DNA of 64,000 nt from Ancistrus triradiatus. Lineage: Eukaryota > Chordata > Actinopteri > Siluriformes > Loricariidae. The notes beneath the pieces are model-generated. The model ran no database searches. It was not told where the DNA came from and saw nothing but the letters and a program-made list of their open reading frames with translations. Positions 32,790-44,639 of the stretch are shown one piece after another; position 1 is the first letter of the stretch, and the number at the start of each line of letters is the position of its first letter. Where the stretch lies: contig JAJAGP010000101.1 of assembly GCA_025084515.1 (NCBI GenBank), forward strand, positions 558,001-622,000, written 5' to 3'. The position numbers and the translations under genes were made by a program.

Positions 32790-34311
32790 TTATAAGTGTT
32801 TCGGAACATCAAACCAATTTAAATATTTGTCAAAGACAACATAAGTAAACACAAAATGCAGTTTTTAAATATAGGTGTTTATTATTAAGGGAGGAAAAAA
32901 TCCTAACATCCTACCAAACCTACAGGGCCCTGTGTGAAAAAGTGATTGCCCCCTAAACCTAATAACTGGTTGGGCCACCCTTAGCAACAACAACTGCAAC
33001 CAGTGTTTTTCATAACTTGCAATGAGTATTTTACAGCATTGTGGGAGAATTTTGGCCACTCATATTTGCAGAATTGTTGTAATTCAGCCACTTTGGAGGG
33101 TTTTCGTGCATGAATGGCCTTTTTAAAGTCATGCCACAGCATCTCAATAGGATTCAGGTCAGACTTTGACTAGGCCACTCCAAAGTCTTCATTTTGTTTT
33201 TCTTCAGACATTCAGAGGTGGACTTGCTGGTGTGTTTTGGATCATTGTCCTGCTGCAGAACCCAAGTACGTTTCAGCTTGAGGTCACGAACAGATGGCCG
33301 GACATTCTCCTTCAGGATTTTTTGGTAGACAGCAGAATACATAGTTCCATTTATCACAGCAAGTCTTCCAGGTCCTGATGCAGCAAAACAGCCCCAGACC
33401 ATCACACTACCAACACCATATTTTACTGCTGGTATAATGTTCTTTTTCTGAAATGCTGTGTTACTTTTACGCCAGATGTAATGGTACAAACACCTTCCAG
33501 AGTTCAACTTTTGTTTTGTCAGTCTACAAAATGTTTTCCCAGAAGTCTTGGGGATCATCAAGATGTGTTCTGGAAAAACTGAGAGGAGCTTTAATGTTCT
33601 TCTGCTCAGCCGTGGTTTTCGTTTTTGAACTCTGCCATGCAGGGATATTTTTGCCCAGTCTCTTTCTTATGATGGAGGCATGAACACTTTAACTGAGGCA
33701 CGTGAGGCCTGCAGTTCTTTGGATGTTGTTGTGGGGTCTTTTGTGACCTCTTGGATGAGTCGTCGCTGTGCTCTTGGGACAATTTTGGTCGGCCGGCCAC
33801 TCATGGGAAAGTTCACCACTGTTCCATGTCTTCGCCATTTGTAGATAATGGTTCTCACTGTGGAGTCCCAAAGCTTTAGAAATGCCTTTATAAATCTTTC
33901 CAGACTGATATATCTCAATTACTTTCGTTTTCAATTGCTCGTGAATTTATTTAAGAATTTTATTGGTGTACTTCACTCTGTCAGGAAGGTCCTATTTAAG
34001 TGATGTCCTGACTGAGAACAGGTGTAGCAATAATCAGGCCTTTCTGTGGCTAGAGACAGTGAACTCAGGTGTGATAAACTTTAGTTATGTTTTAATAAGG
34101 GAGGCAATAACTTTTTCACGCAGAGCCATGTAGGATTGGATTTTTTTTGTCCCTTAATAAAACACACTTTCATTTAAAAACTGGATTTTGTGTTTACTTC
34201 TGTTGTCTTTGACTTACATATAAATTGGTTTGAGGTTCCGAAACACTTAAGTGTGACGAACGTGCAAAAAATAGAAAATCAGGAAGCGGAAAGTACTTTT
34301 TGACACCACTG
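32790..34311 (-). mobile_element. Tc1-like transposon, family B
   Basis: Long inverted repeats: GTGTTTCGGAACATCAAACC near 32798-32817 pairs with GGTTTGAGGTTCCGAAACAC near 34229-34248, and similarity continues inward through AAAGACAACATAAGTAAACACAAAAT. The right end is CACCACTG followed by TA at 34312. The left terminus is eroded and its exact start is uncertain. It lies in the gria1 intron between the M3 and S2 exons. Confidence 0.85.
32930..33934 (-). pseudogene. Tc1-like transposase, family B, frameshifted
   Basis: Begins MKTKVIEIYQSGKIYKGISK at 33934 (helix-turn-helix), then GRPTKIVPRAQRRLIQEVTK in another frame. The best part, at 33154-33561, has the catalytic core: NIIPAVKYGVGSVMVWGCFA, then VLQQDNDPKHTSKSTSECLK with the second catalytic Asp. 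The C-terminal part is in a further frame. Length is near the family norm, but at least two frameshifts break it. Confidence 0.85.
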
Positions 34312-34317
34312 TATATA

Positions 34318-34749
34318 TGGAATGGCCAAGTCAGAGTCCTGACCTTAATCCAATCTAAATGTTGTGGAAGGACCTGAAGCGAGCAGTTAATGTGAGGAAA
34401 CCCACCAACATCCCAGAGTTGAAGCTGTTCTGTACAGAGGAATGGGCTAAAATTTCTCCAAGACGGTGTGCAGGACTGATCAACAGTTACAGGAAGCGTT
34501 TAGCACCGGGGGGTCACACCAGATACTGAAAGCAAAGATTCACATACTTTTGCCACTAACTAATATGTAATATTGGATCATTTTCCTCAATAAACAAATG
34601 ACCAAGTATAATATTTTTGTATAATTTGTTTAACTGGGTTTGTTTATTGGCATTTAGGACTTGTGTGACAATCTGATGATGTTTTAGGCCATATTTATGC
34701 AGAAATATAGGAAATTCTAAACGGTTCACAAACTTTCAACCACCACTGT
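34318..34749 (+). mobile_element. Tc1-like family A, copy 6 (3' fragment)
   Basis: Starts inside the transposase (GGAATGGCCAAGTCAGAGTC, encoding EWPSQSPDLNPI with the I codon followed by a stop) directly beside the end of family B. It runs to the family A inverted repeat ending CACCACTG at 34748. The 5' three-quarters is missing. Confidence 0.85.
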
Positions 34750-34759
34750 AGATGCACTT

Positions 34760-35245
34760 TGCAGTCCATCTGTTTCTCTACTTTGTTGGTCCCCTTTACT
34801 CTGCTCTCTAATGGTCAGGACCTCCACAGAGCCACCACAGATCAGGTACTATTTGGGTGGTGGATCATTTCCAGCACTGCAGTGACACTGATGTGTTGGT
34901 GTGTTAGTGTGTGTTGTGCTGGTATGAGTGGATAAGACACAGCAGTGCTGCTAGAGTTTTTAAACACCTCACTGTCACTGCTGGACTGAAAATATTTCAC
35001 CAACAAAATGTCCAACTACCAGCATCCTGCAGACAGCAACCTGTGAGCACTGATGAAGGATTAGAGGATGACTAACAAACAGTGCAGCAACAGGTGAGCT
35101 ACTGTCTCTGACTTTACATCTACAAGTTGGAGCAATATGGTTAGATGTGCCTCAAAGAGTGCACACTGAGAGAACACAGTGCTTAAAACTCCAGCAGCAC
35201 TGCTGTATCTGATCCAATCATACCAGCAACACACCCACCATCACA
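34760..35245 (+). repeat. Teleost interspersed palindromic repeat, copy 2
   Basis: Inverted relative to 10975-11340: GTGTTGTGCTGGTATGAGTGGAT and TGATGAAGGATTAGAGGATGA match the reverse complement or direct segments of that copy. Internal halves are themselves inverted (CAGCAGTGCTGCTAGAGTTT and AAACTCCAGCAGCACTGCTG). Confidence 0.65.
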
Positions 35246-36087
35246 TATGTGTGTCTACAACACATTCTATATTTATTTGTAATCATCAGGAAGCTACTAT
35301 CAATACGTGGGGGTTGGTGGGATGCCTGCTACAGTAGTCAGTACTTGCCAAATGGAAGTGCTCACCACTGGTGCTGGGCTAGGGAGAGAAAAAGTCTGAA
35401 GAGGACTATAAAAATTAAAAGTTTAAATTAAAAGCATAAAAATTTGTAAGTGATAACAAATGCTACTTGTTTGCTTCATTGTCCTGTGTCAACCATTACA
35501 GACAAGTTCATTTTGAACAGCACTGTAAAAACAATAGTGGCTGCATGCAGAGGAACAGGCAGGATACATGAGGAACTCACAGGTGAGTTTTTATTCAAGA
35601 ATAAACAGAAAATGGCAACCTTCGGGTTTTAAAAGGATCCAGACTTGGACAAAAGACCCTGGACAAACATACTACAATACTGCAAGCCTTTCATAGCACC
35701 ATATCTCCTTTTATTCCAGCTATAAGGCCTGGCTCACATGCCCGTGACATACACACACACATACACACACGACCCTGGTGTTTCATGACAGGATTAACAG
35801 TATTTGGAATCATGTCATAACCTTACAGCCATTAGACACGCGACCTGTAATCACTGTTTATAGGAGGTATCAATAAAAAAAAAAAAAAAAAAACACTAAT
35901 TAGGTTTGAGTTTTTTGTTCAGTGTGTTCAACATTTTAGTTTTTGCCAAAAGGTTTATTTCAGTTAATACCTAGTAATATACAGTGACAATAATACAGAA
36001 CCTTGTGTATAATGGGACAAATATAATGGTCAATTTACATTAAAGTGTTCCTTAAGCATCTTTTACACATCAATCTCATCTCACAGA
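35246..36087 (-). other. gria1 intron sequence with a poly(A) run
   Basis: A homopolymer A run lies at about 35875-35893. Nothing else was recognised. Confidence 0.5.
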
Positions 36088-36240
36088 ACTGTGGTAGCCT
36101 GTGGTAGGTTAAGGTAATGGGTCAGAAGGTCCAGGGTTCTAATCCTACTTCTGCCCAGCTGCAACTGTGTTGATTGCTCATAACTGCTTGGATTGCTGTT
36201 AGTCACTCTGGATAAGGTCATCTGCTAAATGACTAAATGA
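36088..36240 (+). repeat. SINE with tRNA-like head
   Basis: GTGGTAGGTTAAGGTAATGGGTC (A-box region), GGGTTCTAATCC (B box), and the tail CACTCTGGATAAGGTCATCTGCTAAATGACTAAATG. The order and length of about 150 bp are typical of a fish tRNA-derived SINE. Confidence 0.85.
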
Positions 36241-36697
36241 AAATCTCATACACATTCCATATCAAACAGCATTTCATTTACCCTGGGTTAGCAACACTTT
36301 TATGTCAAATGTGCTGCTTTTACTAATTTTCTCACTTCGACACATATGCAAATTACAATGATATAATCATTTGGCCTATAGGATGGTATGATAATGATAC
36401 TCATTAAACCAAGAGGATGAATCAGAGTAAACATAAATATGCTGGTTGTTCATTTTGCCACTCTCAGGGCATGTTTTAACCAAACTACACTGTAATTATA
36501 GCTGTTCCGACTTTAACTGTCTGCCCCCATATTTAATTGAGAATGTTTTTGGCATTAAAACCTCAGCTGAATCATGATTATTGTCAATAAAAACAAGAGT
36601 GGGTGCTGGAAGTAAAGTTGTTTATGCTACACAGTAAGCATCTTATTCATATTGCATCCAGTGAGCTCTCCAGATAAGACATTATAAAGAGTTTATA
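36241..36697 (-). other. gria1 intron sequence
   Basis: Nothing recognised. Confidence 0.5.
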
Positions 36698-37869
36698 CAA
36701 CCCCAAATCAGAAACAGTTGGGAGGGTATGGAAATGCAAAAACAACAACACCAAAAATACAAAATCAAGACAAATAAACAACAAAAAAAGACATGTTGTC
36801 AGGTCAGTATAATTATGATTTCGTACAAAAACAGTATCCACAAATAGCTGAGACTTCAGGAACAAAGATGTGGAGAGGATCTCCAGTTTGTCACCAAATG
36901 CACGAGAAAATTATTGAAATGTTTAAAAACAATGTTCCTCAAAGAAACATTTTAAAGGATTGGCATAATTTCTCCCTCTACAGTGCATAATATCACTAAA
37001 TGATTCAAGGCATTTGGAGGAATTTCGGTGCGTAAAGGACAAGGGCACAAGTCTAAACTGAAGAGGCGTGATCTCTGACCCCTCAGATGGGATCAATAGC
37101 TGATATAACCACATATGAAAGGGATTCCTTTGACAAACCTTTGTTTTTCACAAATGTCAAATGCCACTTAAAACTTTACTGTGCATCAGAGAAGTCTTAG
37201 GTTAACCATGTCCAGAAGTGGTGTTGATCTGTGATGAACCATCACATAGTATTGAAACATGTACTGTAGTCAGATGAAACAGTATTCCAGGTCTTTTGGG
37301 GAAGAAATGGACGCTGTGTGCTCTGTCACGGTATGGGGTTGTGTCAGTGCCCTTGGTAAAGGTAATTTACACTTCTGTGATGGCAGCATTAATGCAGAAA
37401 ACTACATTGAGATTTTAGACCAACATATGCTGCCTTCAGGGACATCCATGCATTTTTTCATCAAGACAATTCAAAAGTATAGGTACTGGATTGGCCTGTC
37501 TGCAGTCCTGATCTGTCCCCAAGAGAGAATGTGACAACCCCCTACTGTTGCACACCTTATGATGTGTTTTCAGGAAGAATGGGACAAAATAACACCTGAA
37601 ACACATCACTTGGCATCATCAGTGCCAAAACATATTTTAAGTGTTGTGAGAAGGAATGATAAGGTTACAAAGTGGTAAATGCTTTACCATTCCAACTTTT
37701 TTCTGGATTATGTTGCAGGCCTGAAATTCAGGAATGGATGTTTATAAAAAAAATGAAAGTTGACCAGAAAAAACATGAAATATATTTGGCTCATACTGTC
37801 TGCAATGAAATAAAAGTCAAAGTAAATGCAATTTCCATTCTGTCACAATTGTTTTCTGATTAGGGCTTG
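36698..37869 (+). mobile_element. Tc1/mariner-like transposon, family D, copy 1
   Basis: 1172 bp, flanked by TA at 36696-36697 and 37870-37871. Left end CAACCCCAAATCAGAAACAGTTG; right end CACAATTGTTTTCTGATTAGGGCTTG. It is very close (62 bp) to the M3 exon of gria1. Confidence 0.85.
36793..37660 (+). pseudogene. Family D transposase, degraded
   Basis: Fragments include HEKIIEMFKNNVPQRNILKD (N-terminal) and VTVWGCVSALGKGNLHFCDGS with AENYIEILDQHMLPSG, typical of the DDE core of Tc1/mariner relatives. Several stops and frameshifts; not functional. Confidence 0.7.
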
Positions 37870-37931
37870 TAAGTTAACTGTGAAAATCAAATCAGCATTA
37901 ATGCTAAGTTTTCAAACATTTGCTTGCTCAC

Positions 37932-38130
37932 CCTAAAGAATTCTTTGGTGGAGCCAGCATCAAGTGTACCATAAGCAATCTCAGTCTGCTTGGCCAGGTC
38001 ATCAGCACTCTCTATGGGAGACACCATCCTTTCCACAGTAAGGAAGGCTGCCAGGTTAGCTGTATATGATGAAATGATGATCAGAGTGAAGAACCACCAG
38101 ACCCCACCCACAATTCTGCCCGATAGAGAT
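37932..38130 (-). CDS. gria1: gria1 exon: M3 gate helix and start of S2
   Basis: 199 bp, standard for this exon. Acceptor TTTACCTTGCAG, donor AGG/GTGAGC. Encodes (R)SLSGRIVGGVWWFFTLIIIS, then SYTANLAAFLTVERMVSPIE and SADDLAKQTEIAYGTLDAGS, ending TKEFFR. SYTANLAAFLTVERM is the signature gating motif of ionotropic glutamate receptors. The first two bases of the Arg codon come from the upstream exon and the next exon starts cleanly at Arg, so phases agree. YGTLDAGS mixes the GluA1 (EAGS) and GluA2-4 (DSGS) patterns. Confidence 0.97.
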
Positions 38131-39545
38131 CTGCAAGGTAAACACACATACCCACATTTTAGATAGGATATTATTTTAATGGTCAATAATGTCAGCACAT
38201 CAAGCTTTGTTTTGTTTGTTTTCCCTCAATAACCTCCAGATCCACCTTGATCCTCATCAGGTTATAGAGCTTACTAAATAAGAATAAATAAATGAATAAA
38301 CAGGATGCATCAGGACACAAGAAATCAGGTACATACACAGTAAGTGCATCTCATGCAAACTGCTCCTGATTTACTTCATTTGCATTCCTACTGATATTTA
38401 CACTAGTCAGAGGTCCTGGGTGTTTGACACACTGCTCTACATCTGTCCTGCTCTTAACTCTTGAAACAGTGTGTTCATAAAAGATAAGGCATATCACAAT
38501 AGAGCATTGTAGTCACTAATTAATCTGTCTCCGGATGTAGTCAGCATATTTAGTGACTATATGCAAATTAATTGCTTTGGATTAACTGGAAAAATTTAGC
38601 CTGTGCCTGATTGCGCATTGTAAAAAAGAAAAAAACAACAAGAACACTGATTTGTGCCTAATCCTCTTGGGGGCTTAATATCCCCCAAATGTATTGACCT
38701 TGTGCATCAGCAAAATATCTGCGTGAATGGGTGTATGTGTGTTGCGGTATGCTTATGATTATGATTGTCTGACTGGAAGAGTATGGTTCATAAATACTAA
38801 GAAAACCAAAAACAAAACAACACAAACACTTTGGCTTTCCAAGAGGTAAATTGAGTGCAACAGAAAGATGACAAGTTCAAAGCAACGTGAAAAGGAGGAG
38901 GGGCAGAAATCCTGTGAAAGTCTCTGAGAAAGTCTCTGAAAGCACAGAGCTGAAAAAAACAACAACAAGAAACACAAAAGAAAAGAGAAACAGGTACGAA
39001 AGGTTGGTATAGCATGTAATATCCTGGACACACTCACAGGGAAGGGTCTGGAATATAACCCAAAATTCACTGGGTGCTGGCAATGGTAAACCTTGGAGAG
39101 GGCATCAGCTCATCACAGGGTTCTGTAAATGTTTTACCAAAAATACGAACCCAGGCCCTCAGGTGCTACCGTTCCCAGTGACTTGCTGCTACAACCGAGC
39201 CACAGAAGGTGCTGGGAGTAGGGTCCATAAACAAAGCCAAAAAGAGTAACATCTTTCCTCCCAGTGGTGAGCAGGTGCATTGTCAAATCCTATCTCTCTG
39301 CTCAAGCCATGGATTAGATGAAGTATTGCAGTATGAATCAGACTCCACTGAGGCCCAGCCAACACCTGTTTGTGAATGAGCAATTTTGTACACATGATTT
39401 GCCCATTTTCCCTCAATGAGCTGCCGCTGTTATGTTATCATTTCCCTTCCTGACCCTTTGTGAGTAAATGATTTGTGAGAAACAGGTCATTTATTATGCT
39501 TTTGCTGTGCTCTGAATCATTGCTGTGAATTAATGCTGCTATTCT
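38131..39545 (-). other. gria1 intron sequence
   Basis: Start of the 21.5 kb intron between the M3 and M1/pore exons. No exons or clear repeats; 103-codon antisense frames at 38759-39070 have no domains. Confidence 0.5.
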
Positions 39546-39610
39546 CATATCACTCTGTCTCTATGTCTCTCTGTCTCTCTCTCTCTCTGTCTCTCTCTCT
39601 CTGTCTCTCC
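39546..39610. repeat. (CT)n-rich microsatellite
   Basis: Interrupted CTCTGT and CTCTCT units. Confidence 0.85.
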
Positions 39611-39624
39611 ATATATACTGTATG

Positions 39625-39712
39625 GATCCTTTCTGTGTGGAGTCTGCATGTCCTCCCCGTGTTTAGGTGGGTTTACTCCAGTTTCCTCTCACAGTCCAAA
39701 CACATGCGTGTT
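39625..39712 (+). repeat. SINE body fragment
   Basis: TGTGTGGAGTCTGCATGTCCTCCCCGTG, then GGTGGGTTTACTCCAGTTTCC and CACAGTCCAAACACATG, matching the SINE core seen elsewhere in the window. Confidence 0.75.
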
Positions 39713-39714
39713 AA

Positions 39715-39718
<4 letters not shown>

Positions 39719-39790
<72 letters not shown>
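39719..39790. repeat. (TA)n(CA)n microsatellite
   Basis: About 31 TA units followed by five CA units, joining the SINE fragment to the left end of a Tc1-like element. Confidence 0.95.
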
Positions 39791-39792
39791 TC

Positions 39793-40985
39793 AAAGTAAA
39801 ACAAGTTATTTAGTCAGCCACTGATTGTGCAAGTTCTACTTAGAAAGATGAGAGAGGTCTGTAATTTTCATCATAGGTACACTTCAACTATGAGAGACAA
39901 AATGAGAAAAATAAATCCAGGAAATCACATTGTAGGATTTTTAAAGAATTTAATTGTAAATTATGGTGGAAAATATTGAAAATTGAAATCTCATGATCCA
40001 TGACCCCGTTCATTCTTCCCTTAACACGGATCAGTTGTCCTGTCCCCTTTGCAGAAGAACAGCCCCAAAGCATGAGGTTTCCACCCCCATGTTTCACAGT
40101 AGGTATGATGCAACTCAGCATTCTTCTTCCTCCAAACACGGAGAGTTGAGTTTCTGCAAAAGGTTCTATTTTGGTTTCATCTGACCACATTACATTCTCC
40201 CAATCCTCTTCTGGAACATCCATATGCTCTCTGGCAAACTTCAGACGGGCCTGGACATGTACTGGCTTAAGCAAGGGGAAACGCCTGGCACTGCAGAATC
40301 TGATTCCCTCTCAGCATAGTGTGGTACTGATGGTAGCCTTTGTTACTTTGGTCCCAGCTCTCTGCAGGTCATTCATCAGGTCCCTCCATATAGTTCTGGG
40401 ATTTTTGCTCACTTTTCTCATGATCATTTTGACCCCACGGGATGAGATCTTGCGTGGGGAGATTATCAATGGTCTTGTATGTCTTCCATTTTCTTACAAT
40501 TGCTCCCACAGTTGATTTATTCACACCAACCTGCTTGCCTATTGTAGATTCACTCTTCCCAGCCTGGTGCAGATCTACAATGTTCTTCCTGGTGTCCTTC
40601 GACAGCTCTTTGGTCTTGGCCATGGTTGAGTTTGGAGTCTGACTGTTTGAGGCTGCGGACAGGTGTCTTTTATACAGCTAACAAGGTCAAACAGGTGCCA
40701 TTAATACAGATAACGAGTGGAGAACAGATGAGCTTCTTAAAGAAGAAGTTACAGGTCTGTGAGAGGCAGCAAATTTGCTTGTTTGTGGGTGACCAAATAC
40801 TTATTTTCCACCATGATTTACAATTAAATTCTTTAAAAATCCTACAACATGATTTCCTAGATTCTTGTTTTCTCCTTTTGTCTCTCATAGTTTAAGTGTA
40901 GCTGTGATGAAAATTACAGACCTCTATCATCTTTCTAAGTAAGAGAACTTAGAAAGTTCTGACTAAATACTTTTTTGCCCCACTG
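39793..40985 (-). mobile_element. Tc1-like transposon, family C, copy 1
   Basis: Right end ACTTTTTTGCCCCACTG followed by TA at 40986-40987. The left inverted repeat (TTATTTAGTCAGCCACTGATTGTGCAAG) is eroded at its outermost bases, where it meets the (TA)n tract. The transposase is on the minus strand. Shorter than copy 2 because of internal deletion. Confidence 0.88.
39888..40623 (-). pseudogene. Tc1-like transposase, family C, deleted
   Basis: Starts MAKTKELSKDTRKNIVDLHQ at 40623, with helix-turn-helix GKSESTIGKQVGVNKSTVGA. A second frame holds HVQARLKFAREHMDVPEEDW, VMWSDETKIEPF (first catalytic Asp) and GGGNLMLWGCSSAKGTGQL. The remaining catalytic domain, including the second Asp and the Glu, is deleted before the 3' repeat. 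Confidence 0.85.
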
Positions 40986-41024
40986 TAAATTAGCTTCGTT
41001 GTCACATTTATTATCTACGCCACC

Positions 41025-41225
41025 CAAGGAGGATGAGTCCCTTTTTGAGTCTTGGTCCTCCCAAGGTTTCTTCCTCATAATTTTAGGGAGTTTTTCCTTG
41101 CCACTGTCACCCTAGGCTTGCTCAATTTGGGATTGAATGTAGATATTAGGAGATAATCTAAAATTGTAAAGTTGATTTGAGACAATGCTCCATTGTAAAA
41201 AGCGCTATATAAATATGTTCAACAT
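41025..41225 (+). repeat. LINE-like 3' tail
   Basis: CTCCCAAGGTTTCTTCCTCA, GGGAGTTTTTCCTTGCCACTG, and GATTTGAGACAATGCTCCATTG before AAAAAGCGCTATATAAAT. Related to the segment at 45280-45400. This is a widespread fish retroposon 3' end. Confidence 0.7.
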
Positions 41226-42272
41226 GTTGTGCATTCAGAAATGCTCTTTTGCATACCTTGGGTATAATGAGTGGTTATTTGAGTTACTGTTTCCTTTCTA
41301 TCAGCCTGAACCAGTCTGGCCATTCTCCTATATCTTCTGGCATCAATAAGGCATTTTTGCCCAGAGAACTGTTGCTCACTGGATATTTTCTGTTATTCTG
41401 ACCATTCTCTGTAAACCATAGAAATGACTGTGCATGAAAATTCAATGCATGTGTAGCATTAATTAGCTACAGTAATCGTTATGTCAATGGAAACTCCTCA
41501 CAAGGACAGCGAGACAAATGTGGTGTGTGTGTGTGTGTGTGTGTGTGTTTGTGTGTGTGTGTTTTTTTTAGTGTGTATGTATGCGTGTGCATGCACTTCT
41601 AAAATTTTGATGTACCAGATGGTGATGGATACCCTACTTGCAAATGGCTATTAATGTAAAGTGATTATTTTAGTGATTGAGAGTTTGGGCCATGTGCACA
41701 GATTATGTGTACATGGTTTACAGATTATAAAATTGGGAATAAGGCTAAACAGTATTGTTCTGTCTCAGCAGTCATAGGTTGCTTGTATATTTGGAGAAGA
41801 CATTGTTCTCTACATCTGTGAGAAATGGATGTTGTGAATGTAATCACAAACTGTGTAATGACTCTGAATTGTTTTTATATGATATTCTATTTGATATGTT
41901 AAATCCAAATAAAGTATTAACATGTGTGTGTATAGACCACTCAGACATCTTAAGAGAACACATTATGATTATTATGATTTTCAAAGACCTGCTTTATCCA
42001 GCGATGCTTCACAGTGTCACTAGTGGTTACAATATACTGTATACACATATATTCTGGCAGTGTTGAAGCCAAACTTGTACTTGTTATTATGAATGTCCTA
42101 GATGAGACCAATTTGAAGGAATGATTGTTCTTATCTCATTTTATAATACATTTGACCACTAATTAATTGCAGTCCATGTAAGGTCTTTTACTCAATTCCA
42201 GCCTCAGTTTCCATCTTTTCTTGATGAGGGTCATGGTAATACCAGTGGATTTATTCATAATCATGTGTCTTA
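41226..42272 (-). other. gria1 intron sequence with a (GT)n run
   Basis: Interrupted (GT)n at about 41522-41575. Otherwise nothing recognised; a 103-codon frame at 41755-42066 has no domains. Confidence 0.5.
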
Positions 42273-43906
42273 CAATGGGGCAAAAAAGTATTTAGTCAGT
42301 CACTGATTGTGCAAGTTCTCCTACTTAGAAAGATGAGAGAGATCTGTAATTTTCATCATAGGTACACTTCAACTATGAGAGACAAAATGAGAAAAAACAA
42401 ATCCAGAAAATCACATTGTAGGAATTTTTAAAGAATTTAATTGTACAGCATTGGTGGAATATAAGTATTTGGTTCACCCACAAACAAGCAAGATTTTCTG
42501 GCTCTCACAGACCTGTAACTTCTTCTCTAAGAAGCTCTTCTGTCTTCCACTCGTTACCTGTATTAATGGCACCTGTTTGACCTCGTTGTCTGTTATAAAA
42601 GACACCCTGTCCACAGCCTCAAAACGGTCAGACTCCAAACTCAACCATGGCCAAGATCAAAGAGCTGTTGAAGGACACCAGGAAGAACATTGTAGACCTG
42701 CAGCAGGCTGGGAAGAGAAATTCTACAATAGGCAAGCAGGTTGGTTTGAATAAATCAACTGTGGGAGCAACTGTAAGACATACAACAAGACCATTGATAA
42801 TATCCCTCGATCTTGGGCTCCATGCAAGATCTCACCCCGTGGGGTCAAAATGATCATGAGAACAGTGAGCAAAAATCTCAGAACTACTACACGGAGGACG
42901 ACCTGATAAATGACCTGCAGAGAGCTGGGACCAAAGTAACAAAGGCTACCATCAGTTTACACTACACCGGAGAGGGACTCAGATCCTGCAGTGCCAGAAG
43001 TGTCCCCCTGCTTAAGCCAGTACATGTCCAGACCCGTCTGAAGTTTGCCCGAGGCGAGCATATGGATGATCCACAGAGGATTGGGAGAATGTAATGTGGT
43101 CAAAAAAAAAAGAAAAAAAAGAAAAAAGAACATTTTGGTAAAAGCTCAACTCGCTGTGTGTGTTTGGAGGAAGAAGAATGCTGAGTTGCGCCATACCGAC
43201 TGTGAAGCATGGAGGTGGAAACATCATGCTTCGGAGCTGTTCTTCTGCAAAGGCGACAGGATGACTGATCCGTGTTAAGGGAAGAATGAAACGGGGCCAT
43301 GGATCGTGTTGTAGATTTTTAAGGCCAAAACCTTCTTCCATCAGTGAGAGCATTGAAGATGGGGAAGATGGCTGGGTCTTCCAGCATGACAATGATCCCA
43401 AACACACCGCGCTCGGGCAACGAACGAGTGGCTCAGGCTCGGTAAGTAAAAAGGCATTTCAAGGTTTCTGGAGTGGCCTAGCCAGTCTCCAGACGGTCAA
43501 ACCCCCATAGAAAATTTGTGTGAGGGAGTTGAAATCCGTGTTGCCGCCCAAAAACATCACTGCTCTAGAGGAGATCTGCAATGGAGGAATGGGCCAAAAT
43601 ACCAGCTACAGGTGTGCAAAACCTGGTGAAGACTTACAGGAAATGTTTGACCTCTGTCATTGCCAACAAAGGTTATGTTATAAAGTATTGAGTTGAAACA
43701 AAATTATTGACCAAATACTTATTTTCCACCATAATTTACAATTAAATTCTTTAAAAGTCCTACAATGTGATTTCCTGGATTTTTTTTCTGATTTTGTCTC
43801 TCGTAGTTGAAGTGTACCTATGATGAAAATTACAGACCTCTCTCGTTTTTCTAAGTAGGAGAACTTGCACAATCAGTCGCTGACCAAATACTTTTTTGCC
43901 CCTCTG
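42273..43906 (+). mobile_element. Tc1-like transposon, family C, copy 2
   Basis: 1634 bp, TA on both sides. Left end CAATGGGGCAAAAAAGTATTTAG; right end AAATACTTTTTTGCCCCTCTG. Inverted repeats are of roughly 200 bp. Contains an A-rich slippage tract at 43103-43130 inside the transposase. Confidence 0.9.
42647..43690 (+). pseudogene. Tc1-like transposase, family C, frameshifted
   Basis: Starts MAKIKELLKDTRKNIVDLQQ, with helix-turn-helix SVGLNKSTVGA-like sequence (GKQVGLNKSTVGATV). Frames shift at about 42780, 42960, 43100 (poly-A slippage) and later. Pieces such as KPVHVQTRLKFARG and VFQHDNDPKHT (second catalytic Asp) show the original order. Near full length, but multiply broken. Confidence 0.85.
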
Positions 43907-44639
43907 TATATGATAGAGGTTAAATGCCACAACAGTGAAACATTATATAATTGTTCCATCTTTATATGCTACAACCTATATGATTGTTCATTCCAGTTGC
44001 TAAACTGAATTATTCCAATTAGTCCAATAGAATGAGACTAAGTGATGGAAAAAAGTCCACACAAGTGCTGTGACTTTCCTCTGAACAGGAGGCCTGAGCA
44101 ACAGAAAAGTGCAACAGAGTGAGCCAGAGAATCTTCCAGCTCAGTGATCTGATGCTGTTTGATCTCATTTTTTTTTATCTCATTCTGACTTCTGTTTTTC
44201 ACAGCAGTTAAATATATTTTCACTTCACACAAAGAAAAACAGGGTGTTTGGTGTGTGTGGGGACTGCGTGGGAGCCGCAGATCAGGAGAAAGCAGGGTTA
44301 AAATGAGAACATTTGTGAATAAATATATGAAACTGTTTGTGCTTAGTTGTAAATGTTTTCCCTGGTGTTTTATTTTGTAATATTTGCAAGTCTGATTCAT
44401 TTTTATTTTTGTTTGTCTTATGACTCTACAGGCTTGCTTTATACCTTTAATATTTTATAGCCTTCATATGTCACATTCCAAAGTGAAACAGAACAGCCAT
44501 CAAAGGGCATATGAATTATAATCATAACCATTTAACATCCTGCTGTATTCCTGCTCTGCTCTCAAATATATACGTTATTTACAGTAGTTCAGAAGAACTG
44601 CAGTTATCAAATGCTCAGTAATGACCCAGCCTGCCTAAA
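43907..44639 (-). other. gria1 intron sequence
   Basis: Nothing recognised; a 120-codon minus frame at 44038-44400 has no domain. Confidence 0.5.
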
